Program-made: the position numbers and the translations under genes
Shown: one piece after another, positions 17,262-26,145 of the stretch
How the letters are laid out: each line of letters begins with the position of its first letter
How positions within the stretch are numbered: position 1 is the stretch's first letter
The notes under the pieces: generated by a model
Told to the model about the DNA's origin: nothing
Seen by the model: only the letters and a program-made list of their open reading frames with translations
Databases searched by the model: none
Assembly (NCBI RefSeq): GCF_002564045.1
Contig: NZ_PDJK01000002.1
Location: 5,332,001 to 5,396,000, forward strand
Direction of reading: 5' to 3'
Length of the DNA stretch: 64,000 nucleotides
Origin: Amycolatopsis sulphurea
GTDB taxonomy: Bacteria; Actinomycetota; Actinomycetes; Mycobacteriales; Pseudonocardiaceae

Positions 17262-20200
17262 GTGACTGAGCGGACGCCGGTCGCGATCGTCGGCATGGCG
17301 GTGCTCCTGCCCGGGGCGCCGGACCTGGCCCGGTACTGGCACAACCTGGTCACCGGGGTGGACGCGGTGACCGACGTGCCCGCCGGGCGCGGGCTGCCCG
17401 GCGGCCGGGGCGGGTTCGTGGCGGCGAGCGCCGAACCCGCGCTGTCCGGGACCGAGCCCGAGCAGCTGATCGCCGTGCAGGTGGCGGCCGCCGCGGTGGA
17501 CGACGCGGGCGGCGAGGGAAGGCTCGGTGACCGGTCGCGGACCGGGGTCGTCCTCGGCCGCGGCGGCCATCTCACGCCCGGGATCGCGCGGCTCGACCAG
17601 CGCGTGCGGACCGCGCGGCAGCTCGTGCACACCCTCGCCGAGCTGGTTCCCGGCCTTTCCGCCGGCCAACTGTCCGAAGTGCACACTGCGTTCACCAGCG
17701 CACTCGGCGAGGACCGGCCGGAAGAGACCCTTGGCCTGGTGGCCACTCGCGTGGCCCACCGGCTCGGCCTCGGTGGCCCGGCCTACACCGTGGACGCGGC
17801 CTGTGCCTCGTCCCTCGTCGCGGTCGACCAGGCGGTGACCGAGCTGAGCATCGGCCGGTGCGACACGATGCTCGCCGGCGGCGTGCACCATTGCCACGAC
17901 GTCACGTTCTGGAGCGTGGTCGAACGGCCGCGCGCGCTTTCGCCGAGCAAGCGCATCCGGCCGTTCGATCGCGGTGCCGATGGCATCGTGCTCGGCGAGG
18001 GCGCCGGCGTCGTGGTGCTCAAACGCCTCGCCGACGCGCAGCGCGACGGTGACCGGATTTACGCCGTGGTGCGGGGTTCCGGCGTCGCCGGGGACGGCCA
18101 CGGCGCGGGTCCGGCCGGGCAGGTCCGCGCGGTCGAGATGGCCTGGCGCGCAGCCGGTCTCGACCCGGCCGCCCCCGGCTCGATCGGACTGCTGGAGGCG
18201 CACGGCAGCGGCACACCGGCCGGGGACGAGGCGGAACTCGCCACGCTGCGCCAGGTTTTCGGTGAGGGCGAGCCCGCCGCGCTGGGCTCCGTCACATCGA
18301 TGATCGGGCACACCATGTCGGCCGCCGGGGTCGCGGCGCTGGTGAAGGCGGCGCTCGCGGTCCACCACGGCGTGCTGCCGCCGACCCTGCACTGCGACGA
18401 TCCGCACCCGGCGCTGTCGGGCACCCGGTTCGCGCCGGTTCGCGAGGCCCGCGAGTGGACCGGACCGCGCCGTGCCGGGGTGAATGCGTTCGGGTTCGGC
18501 GGGATCAACGCTCACGTCGTGCTGGAGCAGGCGCCCGGTGCCGCCCCGGTTCCGGCGCCCGTGGTGACCGAACCGGACCGCGTGCTGCGGTTCGCCGCGG
18601 ACACCACTGCAGACCTCGCCCGCCTGCTCGATGCTGCCGATGGCGACCTGCGGGCCGCGGCGCCGGGCACCGGCCGGATCCGGCTCGCGCTCGTCGCGCC
18701 GACGGCGAAACGTCTTGCGCTGGCCCGGAAAGCGGTCGCCAAGGGTCGGCCGTGGCGCGGCCGGCAGGACCTCTGGTTCAGCCCCGCGCCGCTGCTTGCC
18801 GATCCGCGGGCGAAGGTGGCGTTCGTCTTCCCCGGCCTGGAGGCCGAGTTCGCCCCGAGTCTCGACGACGTCGCAGTCCACTTCGGACTGCCGAAGCCGG
18901 TGGTGTGCACCGACGGGGTCGGCCGGCACGGGCTCGCCGTGCTGCAGGTGGATCGGTTGCTGGACACCGCGTTGCGGGGCCTCGGCGTGGTGCCGGACGC
19001 GGTCGCCGGGCACAGCGTCGGCGAATGGGCCGCGATGGTCTCGGCCGGGGTGCACTCTGCGTCCGAAGTGGACACTCTGCTCGCCCGGTCCGATCCGGAG
19101 TCGCTGCAGGTGCCCGGGGTGGAGTTCGCGGTGCTCGGCTGCCCGGCGGACCGGGTGCGGGCCGCGCTGCCGCCGGAACTGGTGGTCTCGCACGAGAACT
19201 CGCCGTTGCAGACGATCGTGTGCGGCCCGGCGGAACCAATCGCGCAGCTGCTCGGCGAGTTCCGCGCGCAGGGCGTGCTGTGCCAGGTGCTGCCGTTCCG
19301 GTCCGGCTTCCACACCCCGATGCTGGCGCCCTATCTCGCGCCGTTCCGCGTTTTCGCGGAGACGCTGGCCGTGCACGAGCCGTCCGTGCCACTGTGGTCG
19401 GCGACGCTCGCCGCGCCGTTCCCGCGGGACGAGGCGGCGGTGCGCGAGGTGTACTTGCGGCATCTGCTGGAGCCCGTGCGGTTCACCGAGCTGATCCGCG
19501 CGCTCTACGCCGACGGCGCACGGGTGTTCGTGCAGGCCGGGCACGGCCAGCTCGGCTCCCTTGTGGACAGTATCCTCGATCGGGACGAGCACCTCGCGAT
19601 CGCCGCCAGCTCGGCACACCGGAGCGGGCTGGACCAGCTGCGCCGGGTCGCCGCCGCGGTCTGGGCCGAAGGCGGGGAGCCGGACTTCGGCGTCCTCACC
19701 CGGCGGCCCGGCACGGTGCCGATCGACCTGTCCGCGGGCCTGGTCAGCCTTTGCCCCGAGGCGGCGGGACTCCTGCCCGCCAGTGCGCCCCGGCACCCGC
19801 TGGCCGCGGAGTTCGACGATCTGCTGCGCGAAACCGCCGAGTCGGCCTCCGCCGTACTGGCCGCGAGCCGGCCACCGGAGCGGATGCGATTCTCCCTGGA
19901 GACCATGCCGTATCTGCTGGACCACACGTTCGCGCCGCAGCGGGAGGGCTGGCCGGACGACACCGACCGGCGGCCGGTCGTCCCGGCGACCACGATCGTG
20001 CGGCACCTCGCCGACGCCGCGGAGAAGGCCGCGCCCGGGGCACGAGCGATCGCGGTCCGCGACGTCCGGCTGCACCACTGGCTCGTCGCGGCCCCGGCCG
20101 TGGAGGTCGCCCTGACCGTCCGCCCGGCCGGTCCGGGGCAGCTCGATCTCGAACTCGGCGACTACGCGCGGGCCAGGGTCGAGCTGGCCGCGGACTACCC

Positions 20201-21122
20201 CGAACCGCCGGCACTCTGGCCGATGCCGGCCGGCCGGGCACCACGGCTGAGCGCGCAACGGTTCTACGGCGAGCGCTGGATGTTCCACGGCCCGCGTTTC
20301 CAGGGCCTGACGGAGACGATTTCGGTCGGTGCCCGGCATGTGGCGGCCACGATCACCGTGCCGCCCGCGCCCGGTGCGCTGCTGGACAACATCGGCCAGC
20401 TGTTCGGCCTGTGGGCGGTGGAGACCCAGGAGCACTACCGGGTGGCGTTCCCGGTGGAGATCCGGGAATTCCGGTTCCACAGCGAGGAACCGGTCCCGGG
20501 TACCCGGCTGCACTGCCTGGCGCGGGTGACCGAGGTGACCGGCACCGGGATGGAGTTCGAGGCGCAGCTGGTCCGCGACGGCCGGGTGCACGCCGAGGTG
20601 CGTGGCTGGCGTGACCGCCAGTTCGACTGCCATCCGGACATCGAGCCCGCCTACCTCGTCCCGGAACGGAACCTGATCGCGCAACGGCAGCCCGGCGGCT
20701 GGTACGCGGCGTTCGAGCGCTGGCCCGGGCTCGCCTCCCGCGAGCTGTACCTGGGCAAGTACCTCAGCGCGGCGGAACGCGCGCAGTACGAACGGGTCCC
20801 GGTGCGGGACCGTCGGCACTGGGTGCTCGGCCGCATCGCGATCAAGGACGCCGTGCGCGGCCTGTTGTGGGAGCGTGGGGCCGGTCCGATCTACCCGGCC
20901 GAGATCCTCGTCCGCGAGGACGGCACGGTGACCGGCTGCCACGGCTTCGCGCTGCCGGAGCTGAAGGTCGCCTTCGCCTGCCACGGCGAGCTGGGTGCCG
21001 CGATCGCCGGTACCGATCCGTGGATCCGCGTCTCCGGGGACGGCCCGGCGACGCTCGTCAATCCGCCCGGGCTGCCGCCGCGGCAGTACCGGGTGAGCTG
21101 GAAGGAGAACAGTGAGCAGTGA
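17262..21122 (+). CDS. polyketide synthase subunit, KS-AT-DH with C-terminal PPTase-like domain
   Basis: A 1286-residue protein translated next to the first synthase. The KS has Cys181 (DAACASS), His314 (EAHGSGT) and His350 (IGHTMS), so it is catalytically intact. The AT-like region has Ser585 in GHSVGEW but is short and lacks the usual GQGSQ opening, reading FVFPGLEAEF. Residues about 880-1130 form a hot-dog dehydratase with His888 in LLDHTF and a second lobe with FYGERWMFHGPRFQ. The C-terminus (about 1150-1270; WVLGRIAIKDAVRGLLW) resembles a fused 4'-phosphopantetheinyl transferase, which could activate the ACPs of the cluster; its metal-binding acidic residues are not obvious, so activity is uncertain. 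It overlaps the ACP gene by 11 bp. Confidence 0.85.
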   Translation: MTERTPVAIVGMAVLLPGAPDLARYWHNLVTGVDAVTDVPAGRGLPGGRGGFVAASAEPALSGTEPEQLIAVQVAAAAVDDAGGEGRLGDRSRTGVVLGRGGHLTPGIARLDQRVRTARQLVHTLAELVPGLSAGQLSEVHTAFTSALGEDRPEETLGLVATRVAHRLGLGGPAYTVDAACASSLVAVDQAVTELSIGRCDTMLAGGVHHCHDVTFWSVVERPRALSPSKRIRPFDRGADGIVLGEGAGVVVLKRLADAQRDGDRIYAVVRGSGVAGDGHGAGPAGQVRAVEMAWRAAGLDPAAPGSIGLLEAHGSGTPAGDEAELATLRQVFGEGEPAALGSVTSMIGHTMSAAGVAALVKAALAVHHGVLPPTLHCDDPHPALSGTRFAPVREAREWTGPRRAGVNAFGFGGINAHVVLEQAPGAAPVPAPVVTEPDRVLRFAADTTADLARLLDAADGDLRAAAPGTGRIRLALVAPTAKRLALARKAVAKGRPWRGRQDLWFSPAPLLADPRAKVAFVFPGLEAEFAPSLDDVAVHFGLPKPVVCTDGVGRHGLAVLQVDRLLDTALRGLGVVPDAVAGHSVGEWAAMVSAGVHSASEVDTLLARSDPESLQVPGVEFAVLGCPADRVRAALPPELVVSHENSPLQTIVCGPAEPIAQLLGEFRAQGVLCQVLPFRSGFHTPMLAPYLAPFRVFAETLAVHEPSVPLWSATLAAPFPRDEAAVREVYLRHLLEPVRFTELIRALYADGARVFVQAGHGQLGSLVDSILDRDEHLAIAASSAHRSGLDQLRRVAAAVWAEGGEPDFGVLTRRPGTVPIDLSAGLVSLCPEAAGLLPASAPRHPLAAEFDDLLRETAESASAVLAASRPPERMRFSLETMPYLLDHTFAPQREGWPDDTDRRPVVPATTIVRHLADAAEKAAPGARAIAVRDVRLHHWLVAAPAVEVALTVRPAGPGQLDLELGDYARARVELAADYPEPPALWPMPAGRAPRLSAQRFYGERWMFHGPRFQGLTETISVGARHVAATITVPPAPGALLDNIGQLFGLWAVETQEHYRVAFPVEIREFRFHSEEPVPGTRLHCLARVTEVTGTGMEFEAQLVRDGRVHAEVRGWRDRQFDCHPDIEPAYLVPERNLIAQRQPGGWYAAFERWPGLASRELYLGKYLSAAERAQYERVPVRDRRHWVLGRIAIKDAVRGLLWERGAGPIYPAEILVREDGTVTGCHGFALPELKVAFACHGELGAAIAGTDPWIRVSGDGPATLVNPPGLPPRQYRVSWKENSEQ

Positions 21123-21399
21123 ACCGGCCGTGGACACCCCGGCCTTCGAGACCGTCTGCGCGATCCTGCGCGACATCCTCGGCGAATACGAGGCCGAAGA
21201 CGTCGAGATCGTTCTGGACTCGTCGTTCCACGAGGATCTGCAGCTGGAGAGCATTGATCTGGTGGCGCTCGCCGGGCGGCTGCGCGAGCATTACGGGGAG
21301 CGGATCAACCTCGCCGAATGGCTGGCGGACAAGGACTTGGACGAGGTGATCGAGCTGACCGTCGGGCAGCTGGCCGGGTACGTCGAGAGCCGCCGGTGA
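21112..21399 (+). CDS. acyl carrier protein
   Basis: A free-standing 95-residue acidic protein with the four-helix ACP pattern and the attachment serine in LQLESIDLVALAGRL (about residue 46). ESIDL differs from the DSL of fatty-acid ACPs and DSIKR of the first synthase, suggesting a distinct partner, perhaps the second KS or product release. GTG 21112 lies inside the previous gene and its stop overlaps the next start, so translation is coupled. Confidence 0.85.
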   Translation: MSSEPAVDTPAFETVCAILRDILGEYEAEDVEIVLDSSFHEDLQLESIDLVALAGRLREHYGERINLAEWLADKDLDEVIELTVGQLAGYVESRR

Positions 21400-22199
21400 G
21401 CATGCTCGTCGCCAACGGCATCCGCATGCACTACGAGCGGATGCCGGCCGGGGATTCCGCGCGCCGCCCGCCGCCGCCGGTGGTGTTCGTGCACGGCCTC
21501 GGTACCGACAGCCTGGCCAGCTTCTACCTGACGCTGGCCGCCCCCGTCGCCGCTTCGGGCGTCGAAGTCCTCGCCTACGACCTGCGCGGGCACGGCCGCA
21601 CCGAGCAACCCGCCAGCGGGTACCGGGTCGGCGATTTCGTGGCCGATCTATGCGGCCTACTCGACGAGCTGGACCTGCGCCGCCCCGTGCACCTGGTGGG
21701 CAACAGCTTCGGCGGCACGATCGCGCTCAGCTTCGCCGCGCAGCATCCGGATCGGGTGGCCACGGTGGTGTCGATCGAATCCGAACCGGCCACCGCGGTG
21801 TGGGCCGGCAAGATGGGGCGCACCCTGGCCAACATCATGAAGGAACTCAGCCGTGAGGAGTTCTTCGACTGGCTGAGCGCGACCTTCGGCAAGCACCACG
21901 CCCGGCTCGCGCGCGCGACCGGGAAGCGCCTGCGTGCGACGACGATGGCGGAGGAGATTCCGCTGGGTCCGCTGCTGGATGCGGATGGGCTGGCCGAAAT
22001 TCGGTGTCCGGTGTTGTCCATTGTGGGCAGTGAGGGATTCCAGCGGGACGATCCGTATGCGGTGGGTGGGATGCTGCCGGACTGTCGCACTGAAGTGCTT
22101 CCGGGGCAGGGCCATTCGGTTCTGGTCGAGGCGCATCGGACGGTGCGGGGGCTGTTGCTGGACTGGGTGGCGGGGCATGAGCTGGTGGACGCGTGCTGA
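21396..22199 (+). CDS. alpha/beta hydrolase, probable chain-release or editing enzyme
   Basis: An alpha/beta-hydrolase of 267 residues: FVHGLGTDS oxyanion region, YDLRGHGRTEQPASGY, nucleophile elbow GNSFGG (Ser about 104), and C-terminal GQGHSV holding the catalytic histidine. No signal peptide is seen, so it acts in the cytosol. Placed between the ACP and a glycosyltransferase, it could hydrolyse or transfer the finished chain (inference). GTG 21396 overlaps the ACP stop; ATG 21402 two codons later is an alternative. The 3' end is duplicated immediately downstream. Confidence 0.83.
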   Translation: MSMLVANGIRMHYERMPAGDSARRPPPPVVFVHGLGTDSLASFYLTLAAPVAASGVEVLAYDLRGHGRTEQPASGYRVGDFVADLCGLLDELDLRRPVHLVGNSFGGTIALSFAAQHPDRVATVVSIESEPATAVWAGKMGRTLANIMKELSREEFFDWLSATFGKHHARLARATGKRLRATTMAEEIPLGPLLDADGLAEIRCPVLSIVGSEGFQRDDPYAVGGMLPDCRTEVLPGQGHSVLVEAHRTVRGLLLDWVAGHELVDAC

Positions 22200-22450
22200 G
22201 CGCGGCCGTCGGTAAGCGCCACGTCCGCGCGGCGGAGGAATCCCGGCCGGCGGAGATTCGGTGTCCGGTGTTGTCCATTGTGGGCAACGAAGGATTCCGG
22301 CAGGATGATCCGCACGCGGTCGGTGCGTCGCCGAGCTGCCGCACCGAAATTCCTCCAGGGCAAGGTCATTCGGTACTGGCCGAGGCACATCGGACAGTGC
22401 GCGGGTTGCTGCTGGACTGGGTCGACGGGCACGAACTGGTGGACGCGTGA
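22193..22450 (+). pseudogene. duplicated C-terminal fragment of the preceding hydrolase
   Basis: An 85-residue frame whose segment from about 22250 repeats the last 66 residues of the hydrolase: IRCPVLSIVGNEGF against IRCPVLSIVGSEGF, then GQGHSVLAEAHRTVRGLLLDW and HELVDA in both. Offset is about 251-257 bp. The copy has the histidine of the triad but no nucleophile, so it cannot be an independent hydrolase. It keeps an open frame and overlaps the following glycosyltransferase by GTGA, so it may still be translated to couple expression. Confidence 0.8.
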
Positions 22451-23568
22451 GGTTCCTGTTCGTGGTTCCGCCGTTTCCGGGGCACGTGAACCCGCTGGTC
22501 GCGGTCGCCGCCGAACTGCGCACGCGGGGACACGTGGTGGCGTGGACCGGCGCGCCCGAATCGCTCGCGGGGGAACCGGTGCTGCCCTGCGGGACGATCC
22601 CGTTTCCGCCGCGCCCGGACGGGTTGCAGGGCTTCGCCGCGTTGAAAGTCCTGTGGGAGAAGGTTCTTGTGCCGCTCGCCGAGGCGATGGCGCCGGGCGT
22701 CGAAGCGGCGATCGAGCAGTTCCGTCCGGACGTCGTAGTGGCCGATCAGCAGGCCTTCGCCGGAGCGTTGGTGGCGCAACGGCTGGGCGTGCCGTGGGCG
22801 ACGTCCGCGAGTACGTCGTCGGAGCTGGCCGATCCGCTGTCCGCGTTGCCGAAGGTCGCGCAGTGGCGGGCGGATCTGCTCGCCGCGCTCGCGCAGCGGC
22901 TGGGCGCACCGGTGGTGGATCCGCGGTTCTCGCCGCGGCTGGTGCTGGCGTTCACCACCGCGGCGCTGGCGGGGGAGTGCCCGGCCGGGGTGACGTTCGC
23001 CGGTCCAGCGCTCGGTGCCCGTCCCGAGGTCGATTTCCCTTGGCAGGACCTGGATCCCGCGCGTGCGCTGGTGCTGGTCACGTTGGGCACGGTCAACACC
23101 GGCGCGGTCTTCCTCGCCGAATGCGCCGCCGCCCTGCGAGAACGATCCGACCGGGTGCAGGCGGTCATCGCCGACCCCTCCGGCACGCTGGACGCGCCGG
23201 GGGCGCTGGTCCGGCGATCGATCCCGCAGCTGGACGTCCTGGCCCGCGCTGCCGCGGTGATCTGCCACGGCGGCCACAACACCGTGTGCGAAGCACTCGG
23301 ACACGGCCTGCCGCTCGTGGTCGCGCCGATCCGGGACGACCAGCCGATGATCGCAGACCAGGTCGTCACGGCCGGTGCGGGCGTCCGGCTGCGCTTCGGC
23401 CGGGCGAAGGCCGCGCAGCTGGGCAAGGCGGTGGATCAGGTGCTTGACGATCCGCGATACCGGGCGGCGGCCGGGCGCGTGGCGGAGTCCTTCCGCGCGG
23501 CCGGTGGCGCGCCGGCCGCGGCGGATGCGCTGGAGGAGGCGTGCACGCCGTTGGCCGTAAGCTCCTGA
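22447..23568 (+). CDS. GT1-family (UGT/MGT-like) glycosyltransferase
   Basis: The 373-residue GT-B protein opens with FLFVVPPFPGHVNPLVAVAAELRTRGH, the acceptor-domain signature of macrolide and carotenoid glycosyltransferases, and has the donor-site block around PQLDVLARAAAVICHGGHNTVCEALGHGLPLVVAP followed by DQPMIADQV. GTG 22447 overlaps the upstream fragment. Being the last gene of the polyketide operon, it probably attaches a sugar to the lipid product, giving a glycolipid; sugar and acceptor are unknown. Confidence 0.87.
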   Translation: MRFLFVVPPFPGHVNPLVAVAAELRTRGHVVAWTGAPESLAGEPVLPCGTIPFPPRPDGLQGFAALKVLWEKVLVPLAEAMAPGVEAAIEQFRPDVVVADQQAFAGALVAQRLGVPWATSASTSSELADPLSALPKVAQWRADLLAALAQRLGAPVVDPRFSPRLVLAFTTAALAGECPAGVTFAGPALGARPEVDFPWQDLDPARALVLVTLGTVNTGAVFLAECAAALRERSDRVQAVIADPSGTLDAPGALVRRSIPQLDVLARAAAVICHGGHNTVCEALGHGLPLVVAPIRDDQPMIADQVVTAGAGVRLRFGRAKAAQLGKAVDQVLDDPRYRAAAGRVAESFRAAGGAPAAADALEEACTPLAVSS

Positions 23569-23602
23569 CCGGTTGGACGCTGAGTCTGCCGGGGCCTGCA
23601 TG

Positions 23603-23735
23603 TCCGTGAAGGTGCCCTTCACGGACCTCCGTGGTTGTGCAGGGTCCTTCACGCCGACTTTGCCGACGCCCTGGATCCAGCGTCCGTGAAGGGCCCCTTG
23701 ACGGACTCAGAGTCCGTGAAGGGCCCTTCACAGCC
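23603..23735. repeat. composite palindromic repeat, copy 1
   Basis: Three hairpins of the GTGAAGG/CCTTCAC family are linked by a constant segment that includes CTCCGTGGTTGTGCAGGG and TTTGCCGACG. Copy 2 lies about 335 bp to the right with the same order. It follows the glycosyltransferase stop, so the hairpins may end transcription of the polyketide operon. Confidence 0.8.
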
Positions 23736-23938
23736 CCAGCCGCAGGTCCCGGCGAAGTTCGTCGAGGGCCTGTGATCAGCAGAGAGCGGTGGCTGCCGCG
23801 TCATTATCGGTGGTGCCTGCCCTCTTCATCGGTTTCGTCCGGTAGTGGCGATGCGGTTGTGTTCGGGGTGCGCGGCCACCTCGTGGTACGTGCCGGACCT
23901 GTTTCGGGTCCGTGAAGGACCCCTTCACAGACTCAGAG

Positions 23939-24072
23939 TCCGTGAAGGGGCCCTTCACGGACCTCCGTGGTTGTGCAGGGCCCCTTCACACCGACTTTGC
24001 CGACGCCTGGATCCAGCGTCCGTGAAGGTGCCCTTCACGGACTCACAGTCCCTGAAGGGCACCTTCACAGCC
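23939..24072. repeat. composite palindromic repeat, copy 2
   Basis: About 134 bp, near-identical to copy 1, preceded at 23909-23932 by another small hairpin of the same family. The space between the copies (23736-23908) holds no gene I recognise. Confidence 0.8.
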
Positions 24073-24132
24073 CCAGCCCCAGCCCCAGCCCCAGCCCCAG
24101 CCCCAGGGGCAGGGGCAGGGGCAGGGGCAGGG
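24069..24132. repeat. hexanucleotide tandem repeats (CCCCAG)n then (GGGGCA)n
   Basis: About six or seven CCCCAG units switch abruptly to about five GGGGCA units. The right half can form a G-quadruplex on the plus strand, the left half on the minus strand. It lies about 85 bp before the CopD-like start. Confidence 0.85.
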
Positions 24133-24216
24133 TGCGGACCGGCCATTGTGGACGAGTGTCGGGGATCACGCCGGGCCGCCGGGAACCGGTGCGGGGGAGG
24201 ATCCGACCGGTGGGGG

Positions 24217-26126
24217 GTGAGCAAAAGGAGGTTCCGCGGCGCACTGGTGGCCGCGGTGGTGGCGGGGCTGGCCCTGCTGCTGATCGTGGTTGCCACCGCA
24301 GGCGACGTCTACGCACCGCTGGGCACCGCCGATCCCGGGCCGTGGGTGACCTTCGGGTTCGCGATCGTCCGGTTCGCGGCGGTGGCGGCGGGCGCGGGCT
24401 GCGCCGGCGGGCTGGCCTTCGCCGCGTTCGTCGCGCCAGGGCGGCGTGACGGAAGCTGACCGCGGAGTCGTTCGCCGCGGTCCGGTTCGCCGCGGGGAGT
24501 GCCGCGTGCTGGCTCGCCGCGGCGATCGCGGCGGTACCGCTGTCCGCCGCGGCGGCGTCCGGTCTGCCACTGGGCACTTTGCTCGGCAACGGTGCCCTGC
24601 TGTCCACGATCGGCGCGACCGAAGAACCCAAGGCATGGCTCTGCGTGGTGGTCGTGGCGGCCGTTGTCACCGCCCTGACCTGGCCGGCGATGGCCTGGCG
24701 CACGACGGTGCTCGCGCTGGCCGTCTCCTTCGCCGGTTTGCTGGCCCCGGTGGTGATCGGGCACGCGTCGGTCGGGGCCGGACACGACTTCGCCACCGGC
24801 GCGCTGGTCTGGCACGTGCCCGCGGCCTCGGTCTGGCTGGGCGCGCTCTTCGCGCTCCTCGCCCATCTCCGCCGCCGCGCTCCCGACAAGCTGGTCCTGC
24901 GCCGTTACCACCGGCTGTCCCGGCTCTGTTTCGTGGTCGTACTGGTGTCCGGGGCGGTGGGCGGTCTGGTCACGGCCCGGCCGGACGGCCTGATGAGCCG
25001 GTACGGGCTGCTGCTCGCGGTGGAGGTGGTCCTGCTCGCGGCGGCCGGTGCGATGCTGGCGGCCGCACGCGGTGTCGCACCCCGGCGGGTCGCCGTGGTC
25101 GAGCTGCTGTTGCTGATGCTCGCCGCCGGCGGTTCGGTGGGGCTCACGGTCCTCGTCCCGCCGTCATTCGTGAACGATCCGGCGACCGTGCAGGAGACGA
25201 TCCTCGGCTACGAGCTGCCCGACCCGTCGTCGTGGCTGCGATTCCTCACCGACTGGCGCCCGGACTTGATCATTGGGTCGATCGCAGTGCTCGCGTGCGT
25301 GCTGTACGTGCTCGGTGTGCGGAGGCTGCGCCGGCGCGGCGACGCATGGTCCACCGGCCGGACCGCCGCGTGGCTGCTGGGCTGGCTGATCGTGGTGATC
25401 GCGACCTCGTCCGGGCTGGGCACGTACTCGCCCGGCACCTTCAGCCTGCACATGGTCACCCACATGGGGCTCAACATGTACGGCCCGGTCCTGCTCGTCC
25501 TCGGCGGCCCGGTCACGCTCGCGCTGCGGGCGCTGCCCGCGCGGTCCGGGGTGCCGGGCGCGCGGGAATGGCTGGTGGACCTGCTGCATGCCCCGGTCAC
25601 GCGGTTCCTCGCCCATCCGGCGGTGGCCGCGATCCTGTTCGCCGGATCGTTCTACGCGCTGTACTTCTCGGGCCTATTCGGGCAGGCGATGCTCTTCCAC
25701 TGGTCGCACGAGCTGATGCGGCTGCACTTCCTGATCACCGGGTACCTCTTCGCCTGGGTGGTGGTCGGCACCGACCGCACGCCCCGCCGGATCCCGCACC
25801 TGGCCCGCCTCGGCGTGCTGTTCGCGGTGATGCCGTTCCACGCGTTCTTCGGCGTGATCGTGATGAGCAAGCAGACCGTGATCGCCGCGACCTACTACCA
25901 CTACCTCGCCCCGCCCTGGGCCGGTGACCTGCTGGCCGACCAGCGCCTCGGCGGCGGGATCGCCTGGGCGAGCGGGGAGATCCCGCTGGTGGTCGTCGTC
26001 GTGGCGCTGCTCGTGCAGTGGTCCCGCGACGACGAACGGCGCGCCAAGCGCACCGACCGCACCGGCGAAGCCGATTTCGACGCCTACAACGCCATGCTCG
26101 CCCAGCTCGCCGAGCGTGGGCGATGA
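24217..26126 (+). pseudogene. CopD/CtaG-like bifunctional copper protein, frameshifted
   Basis: Homologues fuse a CopD copper-resistance domain to a caa3-type cytochrome oxidase assembly (CtaG) domain in one polytopic membrane protein of about 650 residues. Here the N-terminal frame (GTG 24217, SKRRFRGALVAAVVAG...) stops at 24459, and the remainder continues in another frame from about 24450 (RKLTAESFAAVRFAAG...) to 26126. Adding one base near 24450 gives a full protein. Many hydrophobic helices are evident, with the CtaG part containing THMGLNMYGPVLLVLGGP and HWSHELMRLHF, whose histidines and methionines suit copper. The downstream piece alone could start at 24579. It precedes copA by 19 bp, so both serve copper homeostasis. 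Mutation and sequencing error cannot be told apart. Confidence 0.78.
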
Positions 26127-26145
26127 CCGGAACACGGAGCCGTAC

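Noticed and set aside
10848-21122. Enediyne-type polyketide synthase
   Set aside because: No TEBC-type thioesterase or enediyne accessory genes nearby; DSIKR ACP, PfaD-like ER and a separate KS-AT-DH protein fit PUFA/HglE-type synthases better.
14022-21254. 2410-codon open frame on the minus strand opposite the polyketide genes
   Set aside because: It is the high-GC shadow of the plus-strand synthases, with arginine/glycine-rich low-complexity translation and no domain; the plus strand has clear catalytic motifs.
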